A stretch of 64,000 nucleotides of DNA. It comes from an uncultured Dorea sp. (GTDB taxonomy: Bacteria; Bacillota; Clostridia; Lachnospirales; Lachnospiraceae). This document shows positions 25,442-34,131 of this stretch, in pieces. The translations under genes and the position numbers were made by a program. The stretch is from NCBI GenBank assembly GCA_910578865.1, contig CAJTRM010000001.1, positions 248,248 to 312,247 on the forward strand, written 5' to 3'. The notes beneath the pieces are model-generated. The model saw only the letters and a program-made list of their open reading frames with translations, did not search any database and had not been told where the DNA came from. The stretch's first letter is position 1, and each line of letters starts with the position of its first letter.

Positions 25442-27280
25442 CTATTCTTCCTTTATACATTCTATGATCATATTTTCTTCCAGCTCTTCCCGGGGAAGAA
25501 ACGGAGCAAGATCCTCCAGCGGCGGAGAAACGATCCTTCCGTCTTCCAGCTTCCGGGCGGCGGACTTCGGTTCAAATATCTGATCCTTCGTGACCACTAC
25601 CTCGCACAGAACCGGTCCTTCTGCCTGAAGCACACGATCTATGACCTCTTCCATATCCCCGTTGCAGGTACACCGGTAAAAAGAAAAACCGTACAGAGCG
25701 GCAAGCCCTTCACAGGCCGGAAATCCAAGATCCTTGCTTTCTTCTCCTACTCCCACAAACTCATTGCCGAAGATATTCTTCTGCGTCAGACGAATCTGCT
25801 GGTACCCCCCGTTATTGATCACAAAAAGTTTTACCGGAAGTTGATTCGTCCGGATCGTCTGCAGCTCCTGCAGGTTCATCTGCAGGCTCCCGTCGCCGGC
25901 AATACAGATGACTTCCCGGCTGCCGTTTGCCGCACAGGCGCCGATTGCCGCCGGCAGGTCATAGCCCATAGATGACAGGGCACAGTTCATAAGAAATCTC
26001 TGCCCCTCCCGGATATAATACGACTGGCTTCCCACCACACTGGCGGATCCGTTGGCCACAACAGTAACGGCTCCGGAACGCAGCTTTCTGCTGAGGCAGT
26101 CTATAAAAGCATATACATTTACAAATTCCTGCTCCTTACAGTAATGCTCCTTACGGACAACCGGATACCTCTGTTTCCATGCAGTACAGGTGTCCTGCCA
26201 CTTTGTACCTCTCTCTTCGGCTCCCGTACAGGCTCCTTTTTTCACAAGCTCCGTTATTTTCGCTATCACGCTGCCCACGTCTGCACATACGGCTTTTTCT
26301 ATCCGGACGGTAGGCTTCTTTAACTCCTCAGCATCTATATCCACTGCAATGCAATAGCTTTCCCTGGCCCACGTACGGATATCGTATCCTACCTGATAGA
26401 TATTCAGACGTGAGCCCAGAGACAGAACCAGGTCACTGTTCTGAACCGCAAAATTTCCGGCTCTGTCTCCCATGATTCCGCCGCGCCCTGCATAATAAGG
26501 CGAGTCCGTTGCTATCTCATCAATACTGTTCCAGCAGGTTACTACCGGAATCTTCAATAAAGAGACCAATTCCGCAAATTTCTCGTAATTCCCTGACGTC
26601 CGGATTGCGCTTCCGGCATAGATGACCGGTCGCTCTGCATTTTTAATTTTGTTGATTATAAATGCAATATCCTCGTCATCCGCCTCATATTGCCTCCGGT
26701 AACCCTCGCTGCCGGCATCAAATCCTTTCAGCAGATCTGCATCTACCATTTTCCCCTGAATATCTACCGGAATATCCAGCCAGCAAGGTCCCGGTCTCCC
26801 TTCCTGCGCCAGAAACAGTGCTTTTTCCAGAATGTATCTTATGTCCTCTGCCTGTTCTATCATAACGCAGTATTTCGTAATATGCTCCACCATCGGAACA
26901 ATATCAATTTCCTGATTTCCCAGTGTACGCAGAGAAAGCCCGGAATGCTTCACCGTCAGTTCTGTCTTTGTCTGCCCGGAGATTACCAGCATAGGTATGG
27001 AGTCCACCCAGGCCCCTGCCACTCCGGTAATGGCATTGGTCGCACCGGGACCGGAAGTGACACAGACTGCCGCCATCCTGTTATCTACCCGGTAATAGGC
27101 CTCTGCTGCGATGGCCGCCGCCTGTTCGTGGTGATGGTAGATACATTTAAGCCTGTCCGAGTGGCCAAATGCATCATTTAAATGCATGGCGCCTCCTCCG
27201 ACTACCGTAAATACATGAACAATACCATGCTCCGCCAAAAATTGTTCTATATAATCTGCAACTCTTATCTTTGTTCCCAT
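25442..27280 (-). CDS. thiamine pyrophosphate enzyme (acetolactate synthase-like)
   Basis: 612 residues with the three domains of the POX/AHAS family. HHEQAAAIAAEAYYRV holds the catalytic Glu (about residue 52), the central domain (PVIYAGSAIRTSGNYEKF) follows, and the C-terminal domain has the TPP motif IAGDGSLQMNLQELQT to FVINNGGY. No small regulatory subunit or ilv genes are nearby, so a role in branched-chain amino acids is unlikely. Such enzymes occur in glycan loci, where they add two-carbon units (as YerE does) or cleave ring diketones. The start at 27280 lies ten bases after the upstream stop; GGGAGG precedes it at a somewhat long spacing. Confidence 0.85.
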   Translation of the reverse strand: MGTKIRVADYIEQFLAEHGIVHVFTVVGGGAMHLNDAFGHSDRLKCIYHHHEQAAAIAAEAYYRVDNRMAAVCVTSGPGATNAITGVAGAWVDSIPMLVISGQTKTELTVKHSGLSLRTLGNQEIDIVPMVEHITKYCVMIEQAEDIRYILEKALFLAQEGRPGPCWLDIPVDIQGKMVDADLLKGFDAGSEGYRRQYEADDEDIAFIINKIKNAERPVIYAGSAIRTSGNYEKFAELVSLLKIPVVTCWNSIDEIATDSPYYAGRGGIMGDRAGNFAVQNSDLVLSLGSRLNIYQVGYDIRTWARESYCIAVDIDAEELKKPTVRIEKAVCADVGSVIAKITELVKKGACTGAEERGTKWQDTCTAWKQRYPVVRKEHYCKEQEFVNVYAFIDCLSRKLRSGAVTVVANGSASVVGSQSYYIREGQRFLMNCALSSMGYDLPAAIGACAANGSREVICIAGDGSLQMNLQELQTIRTNQLPVKLFVINNGGYQQIRLTQKNIFGNEFVGVGEESKDLGFPACEGLAALYGFSFYRCTCNGDMEEVIDRVLQAEGPVLCEVVVTKDQIFEPKSAARKLEDGRIVSPPLEDLAPFLPREELEENMIIECIKEE

Positions 27281-27290
27281 TTCCTGATTC

Positions 27291-28832
27291 TTAGCCTCCC
27301 AGATAGACAATCGGCACATCTTCTGCCTCATATAATTTTTTAATCTCTACTCCCTGCTCCCGGTAATGCGCTACATTATGGTATAAAACATCCGCCAGCA
27401 TATAATGAGTAAGAATGATCACATCCGGCTGTATTCTTTCAATCTGATCCGGCCCTGTTACCTCTGCCGCCACTTCGCCGTCTATTTCCATATCCCCCCA
27501 CAATTTCTCGTTTCGGTCTATGACATACGCACGGAACCCGGGCAGCCCGAATGCTTCCCGGTAATCTCTCAGCAGCTTTCTCGTAGTACCGCAGTTAGGA
27601 TAAAAAACTACCCGCTGATACTCTGCCGCTTTGATCTCCTCCAGCTTTTCTCTCCACCGGCTCTCTTCTGTCACCCTGCCGGATATCCTCTCATAAATAT
27701 CCTGAATCCTGTCTATGACAGGCAGGGACTGGGTACATTTTCTCTCACAGCTTCTGCATGAAATGCAGGGGTTCTCCCCTTTCAGCGGGAATTCCACCCC
27801 GTAATGCATCATTTCCTGGGTCAGCCGTATATTATCCAACAGGTTTTTGTCTTCCCGCTGATACTGCTTTGCATATCTGCTGTTATCCCATTGCAACACA
27901 TTATAACTGTACATCAGACTCTTGACCGGTATTCCCTTCGGGCATCCTTTACAGTAATCGCAGCCCGTACAGAGACCGTTTTTCTGGTACAGCTCTTTTT
28001 CAAAATAATCGGTATACTCCTTCCGGTATGTCTCCATCTGCTCAAGCGCCCTGATGTTGCACTCCATCTCTTCCAATGTCTGCATCCCCGACAGGACACT
28101 GGTCACGCCGGGATGTGAATAAATGTACTGGATAGCCATCCGGCAGATTTCATCGGTATCCTTCGTAAGCTTCTGAAATAACTGTGGATTCTGGGGAATC
28201 AATCCTCCCGCCAGAGAATTCATGGTCAAAACCCCTGCCCCCAATTCCTCGGCCTTCTCCAGAACCGGACGCATCTGTACACAGTTTAACAGATGGTAGG
28301 AAATCGTATAGCCGTCAAATTTGTTCTCCTCCATAATCTGCAGCGTCTCCTCCACTGTTGCATGAGAAGACAGACAAATATGACGAATAAGGCCTTCTTT
28401 CCTGGCCTCCACAAATCCCTCGTAAATCCCTCCCGGTTTCATGATCTCCTGATATTCTTCATAGGACTTGACCGCCTGGGCAAAACAGAGATCTGCAGTT
28501 TTTATACCTAAGCTGCCAAGCTGCTCCCGGATGTCCTGAACGGCGCCTTCCCGCGTCCTGTCTGTATGGTTCAGCATCATTTTAACAGAGACGTAAACTT
28601 CCTTTTCTCTGCCGATCTCTTCCAGCGCCTTCCGCAGGATAGGAAACGCTTTTCTATCCGAATAGTTTCTTGCGACATCGATGTAGTTAACTCCTCTGTC
28701 CACCGCATATGTCACCATCCTGACCGCCTGCTGTATCCCTTCTTCTGTGAGCATCTCCGGCGGGAACCGGTTCATTCCGAATCCAAGTCCCGACAGCCAG
28801 AGATCCGTCTTCCCAAATCTGCGATATTCCAT
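27291..28832 (-). CDS. aldo/keto reductase with ferredoxin-type clusters and C-terminal Rossmann-like module
   Basis: 513 residues, three parts. Residues 1-~275 form an aldo/keto reductase barrel (YRRFGKTDLWLSGLGFGMNR, then NYIDVARNYSDRK with Asp/Tyr, YVSVKMML with Lys). Residues ~280-375 carry cysteine clusters CTGCDYCKGCP and CISCRSCERKC, typical of 4Fe-4S dicluster AKRs. The last ~105 (VVFYPNCGTTRKLLRDYRE, then VIDRNEKLWGD and PDVIILTHYMLAD) match the Rossmann-like module shared by several proteins of this locus. It may reduce a carbonyl in the glycan precursor. The start follows AAGGAGATTCGATC. The three-part fusion is unusual. Confidence 0.85.
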   Translation of the reverse strand: MEYRRFGKTDLWLSGLGFGMNRFPPEMLTEEGIQQAVRMVTYAVDRGVNYIDVARNYSDRKAFPILRKALEEIGREKEVYVSVKMMLNHTDRTREGAVQDIREQLGSLGIKTADLCFAQAVKSYEEYQEIMKPGGIYEGFVEARKEGLIRHICLSSHATVEETLQIMEENKFDGYTISYHLLNCVQMRPVLEKAEELGAGVLTMNSLAGGLIPQNPQLFQKLTKDTDEICRMAIQYIYSHPGVTSVLSGMQTLEEMECNIRALEQMETYRKEYTDYFEKELYQKNGLCTGCDYCKGCPKGIPVKSLMYSYNVLQWDNSRYAKQYQREDKNLLDNIRLTQEMMHYGVEFPLKGENPCISCRSCERKCTQSLPVIDRIQDIYERISGRVTEESRWREKLEEIKAAEYQRVVFYPNCGTTRKLLRDYREAFGLPGFRAYVIDRNEKLWGDMEIDGEVAAEVTGPDQIERIQPDVIILTHYMLADVLYHNVAHYREQGVEIKKLYEAEDVPIVYLGG

Positions 28833-28844
28833 GATCGAATCTCC

Positions 28845-29318
28845 TTATGTATTTTCAATTAATTCCAGATAATTTCCTTCGATATCCCGGCAAAAAGCCA
28901 GATAGTTCCCATTCTCCTGTATCTGCACAGGATCACAGACAGGCTGCCCGCCATATTCCTGCACAACCCGGTACACCTCATGGATGTCTTCCACTCCCAG
29001 ACCGATATGTGACATTCCGGGCGCAAACAAGACGCCGTCTGCACTTTTCTCCTCATTATCAGGAACGCAGAGCAGCTCCAGCATATCCCCCTGCCCTCTT
29101 TCTTTCCCGAAAGGGGTCAGCAGCTTACAGATGGAAACTCTGGCATTTTCTCTTTTTAAAATGTGATCTATATGTTCTCCTGCATCCACATATCGGGCCA
29201 GTTCAAGAAATCCCAGAGCCTCCTTGTAAAAATCTATCATCCTCTCAAAATCTCTGACATAAATGCCGATATGTTTCATGCATTTCGTCTTTTCAGCTGT
29301 CCTTTTTTCTTCAAACAT
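28845..29318 (-). CDS. VOC (glyoxalase/dioxygenase superfamily) protein
   Basis: 157 residues with the paired beta-alpha-beta-beta-beta units of the vicinal-oxygen-chelate fold: KHIGIYVRDFERMIDFYKEAL, MSHIGLGVEDIHEVYRVVQE, and the metal ligands His in each unit and Glu in NYLELIENT. Members are lyases, epimerases, isomerases or dioxygenases, so the reaction is open. It is 12 bases upstream of the Fe-S aldo/keto reductase and probably part of the same pathway. The ATG at 29318 follows GGAGG seven bases away. Confidence 0.85.
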   Translation of the reverse strand: MFEEKRTAEKTKCMKHIGIYVRDFERMIDFYKEALGFLELARYVDAGEHIDHILKRENARVSICKLLTPFGKERGQGDMLELLCVPDNEEKSADGVLFAPGMSHIGLGVEDIHEVYRVVQEYGGQPVCDPVQIQENGNYLAFCRDIEGNYLELIENT

Positions 29319-29339
29319 ATTCTGCCTCCACAGAAGTCG

Positions 29340-31910
29340 TTAGCAGGTTGCCCCGCCAACAACTGTTTTTTCCAGAATCTTACTCTTGTCAATTCTGCTG
29401 TTAAGCAGCCGATCCTGTACATATTCAAACCCCAGCCTTGCGATCGTATCCGCAAAGCGTTCTCCGGATATCCCTTCGTCACGGAAGAACAGGATCGCAC
29501 GCTCCACCAGCTCCACAATCTCCTCCTCGGAAGTAAAGATCTTATCAAGAGGATGGCCTTCTGCCACCTTCTTGCCCCATCTTCCTCCGATATAAACCTT
29601 ATAACCGACGGCTTCCTCCCCCAATGCTCCAAACGGGCAGGCAGCGATACAGCGGCCACAGTGGTTGCACGTATCCTCCGAAATCCGGATCTTACCGTCC
29701 TCCATCCGGGCCACATGGATCGGACAGGACTTTTCCACCTGGCATACTTTACAGCCGCGGCACTTCGCCGGATCAATCCCGGGCACACGCTGGCCGATAA
29801 TACCAAGATCATTCAGATCCGGCTTCACACAATTATTCGGGCACCCGCCTACCGCGATCTTAAACTTATGCGGAAGTGCAACCTCATGATAGCCTTTATA
29901 ATAAAGATCATGAAGTCGCTCTGACAGGGAAAATGTGTCGATCAGGCCATACTGGCAGGTCGTTCCCTTGCAGGACACTACCGGGCGCACCTTGGATCCG
30001 GTACCTCCGGTCTCAAGGCCGGACTCCTCCAGGAATTCCCGGAGCGGATCAATATTGTCATACGGGACCCCCTGAATCTCCAGCGTAAGCCTTGTAGTCA
30101 TCGTGACTTCCCCGGATCCGTACTTCTCGGCAGCCTCTGCTATCTTCTTCTGTTCTTCTGCCGTAATCTTCCCATTTCTTGTAATGACACGTACATTAAA
30201 TACATCATCATATCTCTTGTCCTGCAGGCATCCAAGCCCTTTTACCCGCTTGATCTCTTCTGCCGAAAGCTTTTTGCCGGCACGGGGCACTCTGACCTCA
30301 TTAAACAATGCGCCGCCTTCCAATACAAGAGTGTTAGTATATCCAAAGGCTTTCAGACGATTCTGGAGGAAATATCCCCGTTTCCCTTTTGCACAGACAA
30401 GCAAAAGCTTTTCATCCTTCTCAAGCCCTTCCAACGGCCCATCCACTGCCGAGAGATCAATCCATCGCGCATTAGGAAGCGCAGGCGCAGGCTGTACATC
30501 CAGCACTGTATATCCTTTTGCCTCCCCGGCCGCATACCGGGCCGGGCTCATACTTTCCAGAACGCCGTCCAGCTTATTTTCCAAAATGTAGCAAGCCGTC
30601 ACGAACGGATGGATGGCCGTTGAAAACGGCGGTGCATATGCAAAGTCCATCCCGTCAAAATCATCTATGTTCATTCCCCGGCAGATTCCCGTAACTGCGA
30701 TATCCACCATCTTATCTACAGCGCCTGCCCCCAGCACCTGGATGCCGAGAAGCCTGCGGCTCTCTTTATCTGCCGTCATCTTAACGATAAAAGAGGATGC
30801 GCCCGGATAATAGTGGGCCTTATCATCCAGAATACAGACCACAGACTCTGCATCATATCCTGCTGCCTTAGCCTGTGTCTCGGTGAGCCCTGTCCTTCCC
30901 CCGTTCAGTGTAGGAAGAATACGCACAACGCCGGTTCCAAGACATCCGCCGTATCCGTTCCCCCCGCTATGCATTGCCTTCGCCAGTGCCCTTGCAGCCA
31001 GATTGGCCGTTGACCCCATTGCCGACCATTGTACCGCTCCTGTGACCGCATTTTTTACTGCGGCACAGTCTCCCACGGCGTAAATATCCGGAAGGTTTGT
31101 CTCAAGCTTCTCGTTTACGATAATCGTGCCCTTCAGCATCTCAATCCCTGAATCTGCCAGGAAGCCCGTACACGGACGGACACCGATCGCCAGGATCACA
31201 ACATCTGCCGGAAAGCTGCCATTGTCGGTTGCCACGCTCTCTGCACGCTGATCCCCGGTAATCCCGGTCAGGCTTGTAGATGTAAGCACACGCATCCCTG
31301 CCGCCTTAATCTGACGTTTCGCATAATTTGCCATTTCTTCGTCAAATGCATTGGGCATGATCTGAGACGCCGCATCGATCACAGTCACCCCAAGCCCCTG
31401 TGCCATCAGGTTTTCCGCCACCTCAAGTCCGATAAACCCGGCGCCGCACACAACTGCTTTCCTGCAGTTTTCCTTCTCTATGTACTCGCGGACCGCCACG
31501 GCATCGTCCGGCGTACGGACACAAAATACACCCGGCAGATCTTTGCCCTCTACCGGCGGCACGAACGGCTCTGCACCTGTGGCGATAATAAGTCTGTCAT
31601 ACTCTTCTGTGAAGGTCTCCCCGCCTGCGCGCCGGAAAGTCACCTGCCTGCTCTTACTGTTTACTCCCGTCGCCTCGCAGCCCGTGAACACCTCTGCCCC
31701 CGTAAGCCCGGAATATTTTGCCGGAGAATTTACGATCAGTTCCTCCCTTGTGCCGATATCCCCTCCGATGTAGTATGGAAGGCCGCAGCCGGCATATGAA
31801 ATGTCCGTACTCTTTGTAAATACCTTTACTTCTGCGCTGCGGTCACATCGTTTCAGCTTTGCCGCTGCTTTTGTCCCAGCTGCAACACCGCCTAAAATTA
31901 CATATTTCAT
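29340..31910 (-). CDS. CoA-disulfide-reductase-like/rhodanese/sulfite-reductase-like fusion with ferredoxin clusters
   Basis: 856 residues in four parts. An FAD/NAD-dependent disulfide reductase comes first, with GGVAAGTKAA and the single redox Cys42 in SYAGCGLPYY, as in CoA-disulfide reductases. Next a rhodanese-like domain (~455-540) has Cys in LLVCAKGKRGYF. A sirohaem reductase-like half follows, with SCKGTTCQYG and GGCPNNC. Last come two ferredoxin motifs (CRGCKVCQVEKSCP, CNHCGRCIAACP). It probably handles sulfur or persulfide reduction. The second of two near ATGs (31910) is chosen since AGGAGG is nine bases before it. No link to glycan synthesis is visible; composition looks more GC-rich than its neighbours. 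Confidence 0.85.
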   Translation of the reverse strand: MKYVILGGVAAGTKAAAKLKRCDRSAEVKVFTKSTDISYAGCGLPYYIGGDIGTREELIVNSPAKYSGLTGAEVFTGCEATGVNSKSRQVTFRRAGGETFTEEYDRLIIATGAEPFVPPVEGKDLPGVFCVRTPDDAVAVREYIEKENCRKAVVCGAGFIGLEVAENLMAQGLGVTVIDAASQIMPNAFDEEMANYAKRQIKAAGMRVLTSTSLTGITGDQRAESVATDNGSFPADVVILAIGVRPCTGFLADSGIEMLKGTIIVNEKLETNLPDIYAVGDCAAVKNAVTGAVQWSAMGSTANLAARALAKAMHSGGNGYGGCLGTGVVRILPTLNGGRTGLTETQAKAAGYDAESVVCILDDKAHYYPGASSFIVKMTADKESRRLLGIQVLGAGAVDKMVDIAVTGICRGMNIDDFDGMDFAYAPPFSTAIHPFVTACYILENKLDGVLESMSPARYAAGEAKGYTVLDVQPAPALPNARWIDLSAVDGPLEGLEKDEKLLLVCAKGKRGYFLQNRLKAFGYTNTLVLEGGALFNEVRVPRAGKKLSAEEIKRVKGLGCLQDKRYDDVFNVRVITRNGKITAEEQKKIAEAAEKYGSGEVTMTTRLTLEIQGVPYDNIDPLREFLEESGLETGGTGSKVRPVVSCKGTTCQYGLIDTFSLSERLHDLYYKGYHEVALPHKFKIAVGGCPNNCVKPDLNDLGIIGQRVPGIDPAKCRGCKVCQVEKSCPIHVARMEDGKIRISEDTCNHCGRCIAACPFGALGEEAVGYKVYIGGRWGKKVAEGHPLDKIFTSEEEIVELVERAILFFRDEGISGERFADTIARLGFEYVQDRLLNSRIDKSKILEKTVVGGATC

Positions 31911-31945
31911 TTTCATAGTCCTCCTATCTCAATATTTTATCTGAA

Positions 31946-33007
31946 TCACTGATTTATACCACAATCATGTATCATTTCTTTTGCCGCCTCTACACAGCAC
32001 TTAAGGCCCTCCGGTAAATGCACATGCGGCCTCCAGCCCAAAGCTCTTAAAGCAGAAGCATCCAGCAAAGACCTTTGGTGCATAGAATACCCCTTCCGCT
32101 CCTCTTCATCCGGTAATTCACAGACGACCTTTGTCCCTGCCATCCCTGCCAGGTTCTCAGCCATCTCCCGGAGTTTCACATCAGAAGCTTCATCTGCAAT
32201 ATTGTATGCGCTGCCTGCGTCCCCGCACAGAATCGTATACAATACCCCCATGGCTGCATCCGTGACAAATGTATACGAATATTCCTGACTCCCATCGCTC
32301 TTCAGCACAATATCCTTACCCCCGGCGGCTTTCCTGATAAACTGTGCCGCCGCCTTGGAATCATCCGGCAATGCTGTAGGCCCGTAGATCCGGCTGAGCC
32401 TGGGGATCACAAACTCCACCCCATATGCCTGTCCGTATGCGTTGCACAAAGCCTCGCCCAGTCTTTTACTCTCAGGGTACCCGGCACGCACGGTATTGCA
32501 GTCGATATATCCCAGATAGTTTTCGTCAAAGCTTTTCACGTCTCCGCGGTTTTCGCCGTAGATCTCCACCGATGACAGAAAACAGAAACGTTTGATGCCA
32601 TGGGATATTCCGTATTCCAAAAGCCCTCTTGTTCCCAGTACATTCGCCGTAATCGTTCCGACGGGATCCCGCGCATATTGAAGAGGGTGAGTATTGCTGG
32701 CCGCATGGATGATATATCCGCTTTCCCCACATTCCGGAAGGTTCTGATTAATATCACAGGAAATATACTGAAAGCCTTCTTCCTTCCAGTAATCGGCAAA
32801 GCGCTCTCTTGCCACATCCTTTCTCCGGCTCAGTGCAACGATTCTGAACCGCTGTCCCATTCTCCTTTTCCTGTGCATCAATATATCTGTCAGGCATTTC
32901 CCGATTCCTCCTGTCGCGCCTGAAATAAGAATGGTTCTCCCTTCCAGCTGTTCCCAGGGGATCGGTTCTCTGCAGATCTGTTCAATCTCCTGTTCATATA
33001 ATCCCAT
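31946..33007 (-). CDS. NAD-dependent epimerase/dehydratase (extended SDR), paralogue 2
   Basis: 353 residues: nucleotide loop SGATGGIGKCL, FLSSVEIYGENRGDV, catalytic YPESK, PRLSRIYGPTALPDD, and a C-terminal domain ending LGWRPHVHLPEGL. It is clearly related to the other two SDR proteins of the block (the opening IPWEQLEGRTILISGATG parallels INWERLRNKTIFITGA). It lies three genes after two IspD-like genes, between the DUF4422 transferase and the redox fusion gene. Likely oxidoreduction, epimerisation or dehydration of an activated polyol or sugar. The substrate is not inferable from sequence. Confidence 0.86.
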   Translation of the reverse strand: MGLYEQEIEQICREPIPWEQLEGRTILISGATGGIGKCLTDILMHRKRRMGQRFRIVALSRRKDVARERFADYWKEEGFQYISCDINQNLPECGESGYIIHAASNTHPLQYARDPVGTITANVLGTRGLLEYGISHGIKRFCFLSSVEIYGENRGDVKSFDENYLGYIDCNTVRAGYPESKRLGEALCNAYGQAYGVEFVIPRLSRIYGPTALPDDSKAAAQFIRKAAGGKDIVLKSDGSQEYSYTFVTDAAMGVLYTILCGDAGSAYNIADEASDVKLREMAENLAGMAGTKVVCELPDEEERKGYSMHQRSLLDASALRALGWRPHVHLPEGLKCCVEAAKEMIHDCGINQ

Positions 33008-33025
33008 ATATCCGGTTCCTTCTCC

Positions 33026-34123
33026 TTATACTAAAAAATTCTTATCTGCATAAACAATCCGGTATTTGTGCTGACACATATAAAAATACAGCGTCATCAG
33101 TCTTTCCGACACAAACCCAGGGTAACGGTTCCCGTAGACGTCTTCTTTCTTCCCGCCATGATCCGCCACAGCCTCCAGGATCGGGAAAAGCCACCCGCAC
33201 AGCTGATCCAGTATTTCCTTCCGCATTATGAACATATTGCATGTAAAATACAGATTGCCTGAAAACACCTTTTCTCCCCACACATAGGCCTCGGGATCAT
33301 ACTTTTGTAAATAAGAAAGAAGAAAATCCCAGTCTGAGGCATCGTGCCTCTCCCTGTAATTTTCTCCGACGCTCGGTGCAATATACGCCGGCACCGGAAG
33401 GATTATATCTATCTGATGGTTCACCATCCTCTCCAGCCAATCCGGCGGCAGAAGAAAATGTCTCCGGTAATGGGACAGCCCGACCACATCCTCCCCGGCA
33501 TGCTTCCAGATCCAGTACAGGCCGGTAAGTTCACAAAACTGCCGGTTTTTCGCCGAAATATTCTCTCCGGTATCATCCGTCAGGATTCCCGGTCCCAGAC
33601 GTTGATCTGTAAGAGCCGCCCCCACTTGAATTGCCTTTTCGTAGGACGGACTTTCATAAGCAACAGAAAGGGGACGGTCATAGACAGATTTTGCCATATA
33701 AATACAGCCCCGCAGAGATGTCCCTTCCTCTGTCCCCTGCGTCAAAGCAGCCTCCCCGCAAGAAAGCTCATAAATCTTTGCGAACTCTCTGCCCTCCTGC
33801 CGGTAGACTTTCTGTACATAGGCATTACGCAGGGCGCTGTCAACCTCTGCACTGACGGGAATAATCCTTTCTGCTCCCATGCCCCTCAGGGTCTCTTCAA
33901 TCTGCGCGTGATAGATACTCTTCGTCGCGATCAAAACAGGAAATGCCGGATTCAGGCAAGTATGATCCGACAATTCCCGGACAGGAACCCCGTCCACAGC
34001 GGAATCATTTCCTGCCAGTGTATCCACAAGAAAAGCCTCTATCTCCAGCTCAGGATACAAAAAATCCAGATACCCTTTTACAGCCTTTCCCCGGGAGGCC
34101 GCGCCCACAATATAGATGTTCAT
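33026..34123 (-). CDS. DUF4422 capsular glycosyltransferase-like protein with N-terminal Rossmann-like module
   Basis: 365 residues. Residues 1-~95 (MNIYIVGAASRGKAVKGYLD, then PAFPVLIATKSIYHAQIEE) are the Rossmann-like module seen in other proteins of this block. From ~130 on is a DUF4422 domain: NRQFCELTGLYWIWKHAG, GLSHYRRHFLLP and FTCNMFIMRKEI, typical of capsule glycosyltransferases such as the WfgS/WcaA-like group. It probably transfers a sugar in the cytoplasm. The start follows TAGGAGTTAAA, nine bases after the upstream stop. Confidence 0.85.
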   Translation of the reverse strand: MNIYIVGAASRGKAVKGYLDFLYPELEIEAFLVDTLAGNDSAVDGVPVRELSDHTCLNPAFPVLIATKSIYHAQIEETLRGMGAERIIPVSAEVDSALRNAYVQKVYRQEGREFAKIYELSCGEAALTQGTEEGTSLRGCIYMAKSVYDRPLSVAYESPSYEKAIQVGAALTDQRLGPGILTDDTGENISAKNRQFCELTGLYWIWKHAGEDVVGLSHYRRHFLLPPDWLERMVNHQIDIILPVPAYIAPSVGENYRERHDASDWDFLLSYLQKYDPEAYVWGEKVFSGNLYFTCNMFIMRKEILDQLCGWLFPILEAVADHGGKKEDVYGNRYPGFVSERLMTLYFYMCQHKYRIVYADKNFLV

Positions 34124-34131
34124 TTTAACTC

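Noticed and set aside
25442-27280. Call as ilvB acetolactate synthase.
   Set aside because: No small subunit or ilv/leu genes nearby and the gene is embedded in a glycan operon.
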